A DNA stretch of 18,537 nt from an uncultured Faecalibacterium sp. Lineage in GTDB: Bacteria > Bacillota > Clostridia > Oscillospirales > Ruminococcaceae. Positions 16,178 through 18,537 of the stretch are shown here, piece by piece; within the stretch, counting starts at the first letter, position 1; each line of letters begins with the position of its first letter. The notes under the pieces were generated by a model. That model ran no database searches, was not told where the DNA came from, and saw only the letters and a program-made list of their open reading frames with translations. Location of the stretch: contig CAKTCY010000046.1 of the NCBI GenBank assembly GCA_934540955.1, positions 1 to 18,537 of the forward strand. The letters are read 5' to 3'. A program made the position numbers and the translations under genes.

Positions 16178-17281
16178 ATGAAACAGTATGATTATCTTAT
16201 CGTTGGTGCCGGTCTGTTCGGCGCCGTGTTTGCCCACGAGGCCAAAAAGGCAGGCAAAAAGTGTCTGGTCATCGATAAGCGCGACCATATCGCGGGCAAT
16301 ATCTACACCGAGAATGTGGAGGGCATCAACGTGCACCGCTACGGCGCGCATATCTTCCACACCAACAACAAGGCCGTGTGGCAGTATGTGAACCAGTTTG
16401 CAGAGTTCAACCGCTACACCAACAGCCCGGTGGCGAACTATCACGGCGAGATCTACAACCTGCCCTTCAACATGAACACCTTCAATAAGATGTGGGGCGT
16501 TGTTACCCCCGCCGAGGCCAAGGCCAAGATCGAGGAGCAGAAGGCCGCTGCCGGCATTACCGACCCGCAGAATCTGGAAGAGCAGGCCATCAGCCTTGTG
16601 GGCACCGATATCTACGAAAAGCTCATCAAGGGCTACACCGGCAAGCAGTGGGGACGCCCCTGCACCGAGCTGCCCGCCTTTATCATCAAGCGCCTGCCGG
16701 TGCGCTTCACCTACGACGACAATTACTTCAACGCCCTGTATCAGGGCATCCCCAACGGCGGCTACACCGCCATGGTGGAAAAGATGCTGGCCGATACTGA
16801 GGTGCGCCTGAACGTGGATTATCTGGCCGACAAGGCTGCGCTGGACGCGCTGGCTGAAAAGGTGGTCTACACCGGCCCGGTGGATGCCTACTTCGGGTAC
16901 CGTCTGGGTGCTTTGCAGTACCGCAGCGTCCGCTTTGAGACCGAGGTGCTGGATACCGACAACTATCAGGGCAACGCGGTGGTCAACTACACCGACGCCG
17001 AGACCCCCTATACCCGCATCATCGAGCACAAGCACTTTGAGTTCGGCACCCAGCCCAAGACCGTTATTAGCCGGGAGTACAGTGCCGAGTGGAAAAAGGG
17101 CGATGAGCCCTACTATCCCGTCAACGACGAGAAGAACGGCGCCCTGTATGCACAGTACAAGGCGCTGGCCGATGCCGAGCCGGGCGTGATCTTCGGCGGC
17201 CGTCTGGGCGAGTACAAGTACTACGATATGGACAAGGTCATCGAGGTAGCGCTGGACGTGGCTGCAAAAGAACTGAAATAA
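16178..17281 (+). CDS. glf: UDP-galactopyranose mutase
   Basis: Flavoenzyme that interconverts UDP-galactopyranose and UDP-galactofuranose, the precursor for galactofuranose in surface glycans. The 367 residues open with the FAD-binding YLIVGAGLFG (6-15) and VIDKRDHIAGN (31-41). They continue with the substrate-pocket blocks RYGAHIFHT (54-62), KGYTGKQWG (151-159) and RFTYDDNYF (176-184), and end with GRLGEYKYYDMD near 343-354; all are standard for prokaryotic Glf at normal length. Only 3 bp separate it from the gdpP stop, with AAAAGGGGA as SD, so it is cotranscribed with gdpP. No glycosyltransferase or other polysaccharide gene is nearby, which is unusual for glf. Codon use and GC look like the neighbours, so no sign of recent transfer. 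Confidence 0.96.
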   Translation: MKQYDYLIVGAGLFGAVFAHEAKKAGKKCLVIDKRDHIAGNIYTENVEGINVHRYGAHIFHTNNKAVWQYVNQFAEFNRYTNSPVANYHGEIYNLPFNMNTFNKMWGVVTPAEAKAKIEEQKAAAGITDPQNLEEQAISLVGTDIYEKLIKGYTGKQWGRPCTELPAFIIKRLPVRFTYDDNYFNALYQGIPNGGYTAMVEKMLADTEVRLNVDYLADKAALDALAEKVVYTGPVDAYFGYRLGALQYRSVRFETEVLDTDNYQGNAVVNYTDAETPYTRIIEHKHFEFGTQPKTVISREYSAEWKKGDEPYYPVNDEKNGALYAQYKALADAEPGVIFGGRLGEYKYYDMDKVIEVALDVAAKELK

Positions 17282-17296
17282 TAGATGCATTTGCCC

Positions 17297-17436
17297 GAGC
17301 GGCGGGCCGATAGTTTCTCTGAGGACCGTCCGCTGGGGTGGGACCCTGTTGCCGAAGGCAATAGGGCGGGCGATGGAATGGCCCGATTCGTGTCCGAGGA
17401 GAAAGCTATCGGCCTGTCGCCCTGTTCCTCTTGCTC
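17297..17436 (+). ncRNA. Candidate structured RNA between glf and rplI (family not recognised)
   Basis: A long imperfect stem pairs 17305-17320 with 17398-17414 (one bulged G, 17405). Tandem G.A mismatches follow (17321-17322 opposite 17396-17397), then GGAC/GTCC (17323-17326 with 17392-17395). Inside are two adjacent hairpins: CCCTGTTGCC-GAA-GGCAATAGGG (17344-17366) and CGGGC/GCCCG (17367-17385), plus a G-rich unpaired strand (17327-17343). Outer pairs GGCG/CGCC (17301-17304 with 17418-17421) and GAGC/GCTC can extend it. There is no convincing ORF and no U-tract. The rplI promoter begins at its 3' edge, so it is not simply the rplI leader. The rod-with-bubble layout recalls 6S RNA but it is shorter than usual. 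No own promoter is evident; it may be cut from the glf transcript. Confidence 0.5.
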
Positions 17437-17459
17437 AAAAGCGACAAATGCGCTATACT
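17431..17459 (+). promoter_or_regulatory. Promoter of rplI
   Basis: TTGCTC (17431-17436), exactly 17 bp, TATACT (17454-17459). A start near 17466 gives a short leader of about 44 nt. The -35 box overlaps the outermost possible pairing strand of the upstream folded element. Confidence 0.7.
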
Positions 17460-17474
17460 ATTACCATAAGACTG

Positions 17475-17490
17475 CACCGGTTTTCCGGTG
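17475..17490 (+). promoter_or_regulatory. Leader hairpin immediately before the rplI ribosome site
   Basis: CACCGG-TTTT-CCGGTG, a perfect 6-bp stem with a four-base loop, about 9 nt after the predicted transcription start and 5-6 nt before the GAGGG SD. It may protect the 5' end or modulate initiation. Confidence 0.55.
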
Positions 17491-17509
17491 AGAAGTGAGG
17501 GATACTATC

Positions 17510-17965
17510 ATGAAAGTGATTCTGAAGCAGGATATCAAGGGCATTGGCAAGAAGGACGAGATCCACGAGGTCTCCGACGGCTACGCCCGCAACTACCTGT
17601 TCCCGCGCAAGCTGGCCGCTGTGGCGGATGCCAGCGCTGTGAACATGGCGCGCGGCAAGGAGGCCGCAGCCGATTTCCACGAGGCTGAGAACGTGGCAGC
17701 CGCCAAGGCTCTGGCTGCTAAGATCGAAGGCAAGACCGTGACCATCAAGGCCAAGGGCGGCGCATCCGGCCGTCTGCACGGCAAGGTGACCGGCAAGGAG
17801 GTTGCCGAAGCACTGGCTGCGCTGGCAGGTGCACCCATCGACAAAAAGAAGATCGAGCTGGAGACCAAGGACATCAAGGATGCCGGCGTGTTCAACGGCA
17901 AGGTTCGTCTGTACGTTGGCGTCGTGGCTTCCTTCAAGATCCAGGTGGAAGTGGAACAGGCCTGA
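17510..17965 (+). CDS. rplI: 50S ribosomal protein L9
   Basis: L9 binds 23S rRNA near the L1 stalk base with its N-terminal domain and extends a long helix that limits frameshifting. The 151 residues begin [18 protein letters not shown] and contain the family signature segment [16 protein letters not shown] (21-36). An Ala/Glu/Lys-rich connecting helix (about 41-75) and the C-terminal domain ending [13 protein letters not shown] follow. Length is typical. The ATG at 17510 is preceded by GTGAGGG, and the family N-terminus starts exactly there; an in-frame ATG at 17495 is not preferred because it overlaps the SD. It has its own promoter and terminator, unlike the rpsF-ssb-rpsR-rplI operons of many bacteria. 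dnaB follows as in Bacillus. Confidence 0.97.
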   Translation: MKVILKQDIKGIGKKDEIHEVSDGYARNYLFPRKLAAVADASAVNMARGKEAAADFHEAENVAAAKALAAKIEGKTVTIKAKGGASGRLHGKVTGKEVAEALAALAGAPIDKKKIELETKDIKDAGVFNGKVRLYVGVVASFKIQVEVEQA

Positions 17966-17979
17966 TCTGTGTGCCGTTT

Positions 17980-18008
17980 GCGCCCCCTCACAGCAGGGGG
18001 CGCTTTTT
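17980..18008 (+). terminator. Rho-independent terminator after rplI
   Basis: GCGCCCCCT (17980-17988) and AGGGGGCGC (17995-18003) form a perfect 9-bp stem with a CACAGC loop, followed by five T residues. dnaB starts 43 bp later with only weak promoter-like sequence between, so read-through probably supplies some dnaB transcript. Confidence 0.9.
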
Positions 18009-18051
18009 GGCTTTACAGGATGCTTTGGATTTTGGATAAGGACAAACTACT

Positions 18052-18537
18052 ATGCCGAACGAACGACGTTATTCCAATGAACTGAATCTGGAGAGCGTGG
18101 GCATCAATCTGCCCTACAATATGCAGGCAGAGCAGAGCGTGCTGGGTGCGGTGCTGCTCAAGCCTGATACCCTGACCGATCTGGTGGAGATCATCAAGCC
18201 GGAAATGTTCTATACCCGGCAGAATGCCCAGATCTGGACGGAGATGCTGCGCCTGTTCACCAACGACCAGACCATCGATTTTGTCACCCTGCTGGATGCA
18301 GTGGTGTCCGATGGTGTGTTCCCCAGTGCAGACGAGGCCAAGATCTACCTGACCGGTCTGGCGGAAACGGTGCCCAGCATCTCCAATGTAAAGGCCTACG
18401 CCCAGATCGTGCAGGAAAAATATCTGGTGCGTCAGCTGATGGGTGTCGCCAAGGACATCCTGCAGGACGCCGGGGACGAGCCGGACGCCGACCTTCTGCT
18501 GGAAAACGCCGAGCAGCGCATCTACGAGATCCGCTCC
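18052..18537 (+). CDS. dnaB: Replicative DNA helicase DnaB, N-terminal part (cut by window edge)
   Basis: Hexameric helicase that unwinds DNA at the fork and recruits primase. The 162 residues present cover the N-terminal helical domain: LPYNMQAEQSVLGAVLL (residues about 20-36) is the family hallmark, followed by IIKPEMFYTRQNAQIW and the YLTGLAETVPSISNVKAYAQIV block, then the beginning of the linker helix (ENAEQRIYEIRS). The RecA-like ATPase domain lies beyond the right edge. Start at the ATG at 18052, with AAGGA about 9 nt upstream. The rplI-dnaB pairing matches the Bacillus arrangement and supports a chromosomal, not phage, helicase. Confidence 0.95.
   Translation, partial: MPNERRYSNELNLESVGINLPYNMQAEQSVLGAVLLKPDTLTDLVEIIKPEMFYTRQNAQIWTEMLRLFTNDQTIDFVTLLDAVVSDGVFPSADEAKIYLTGLAETVPSISNVKAYAQIVQEKYLVRQLMGVAKDILQDAGDEPDADLLLENAEQRIYEIRS

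Noticed and set aside
12116..17290. A 1724-codon open frame on the minus strand, antisense to RNase J, gdpP and glf
   Set aside because: It mirrors three well-supported plus-strand genes; its translation is rich in His, Gln, Ala and Val with no family motif, and it has no SD. High GC at third codon positions removes stops from this antisense frame.
17351..17361. GCCGAAGGCAA resembles the CCGAAGG...GCAA block of glycine riboswitches
   Set aside because: Here it is the tip of a self-complementary hairpin, and the other glycine riboswitch blocks (GGAGAG and CUCUCAGGCAAA) are absent; the downstream gene is rplI, not glycine metabolism.
17305..17414. The long stem after glf as a glf terminator
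   Set aside because: No run of T residues follows on the plus strand; the next bases are mixed, and the stem is far longer and more branched than an intrinsic terminator.
18012..18042. Possible dnaB promoter (TTTACA, then GGATAA)
   Set aside because: The -10 match is poor, so I cannot support it over terminator read-through from rplI.

Overview
The window reads as a stretch of ordinary chromosome from a GC-rich, low-mobility member of the Clostridia. Gene content, gene order, strong SD sequences and sigma-A type promoters all fit Oscillospiraceae, and a Faecalibacterium-like gut anaerobe is my best guess. That placement is inference; there is no rRNA or other formal marker here. I see no IS element, prophage, CRISPR array, tRNA or rRNA.

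Layout. (1) 1-1148, minus strand: 5' two thirds of glycogen phosphorylase, read out of the left edge. (2) 1149-1573: a 425-bp divergent regulatory region with promoters in both directions and four copies of GAAACGTT. (3) 1574-5247, plus strand: zapA (division), a U32/DUF3656 protein (RlhA-like RNA hydroxylation factor), dUTPase and a Maf nucleotide pyrophosphatase. (4) 5285-10243: a cell-elongation operon with its own promoter, mreB - (hairpins and terminator) - mreC - mreD - mrdA (PBP2). (5) 10307-10854: methylglyoxal synthase with its own promoter and a strong bidirectional terminator. (6) 10893-11955, minus strand: rnhA (RNase HI) translationally coupled to a small, catalytically stripped MnmA-like protein. 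(7) 11998-17281, plus strand: RNase J behind a long leader, then gdpP (c-di-AMP phosphodiesterase), then glf (UDP-galactopyranose mutase). (8) 17297-17436: an unassigned, strongly folded RNA-like element. (9) 17431-18537: rplI with its own promoter and terminator, then the start of dnaB, cut by the right edge.

How it works together: the plus-strand blocks serve cell division and elongation (ZapA, MreBCD, PBP2), nucleotide pool hygiene (dUTPase, Maf), RNA turnover (RNase J, RNase HI), c-di-AMP homeostasis (GdpP), envelope sugar supply (Glf) and translation/replication (L9, DnaB). The orders maf-mreBCD-mrdA-mgsA and gdpP-rplI-dnaB are recognisable Firmicutes neighbourhoods, but radC, minCDE and rodA are missing from the first and glf has been placed inside the second.

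I did not find a dramatic new system. The two items most worth following up are the folded element at 17297-17436 and the degenerate MnmA paralogue at 10893-11435.
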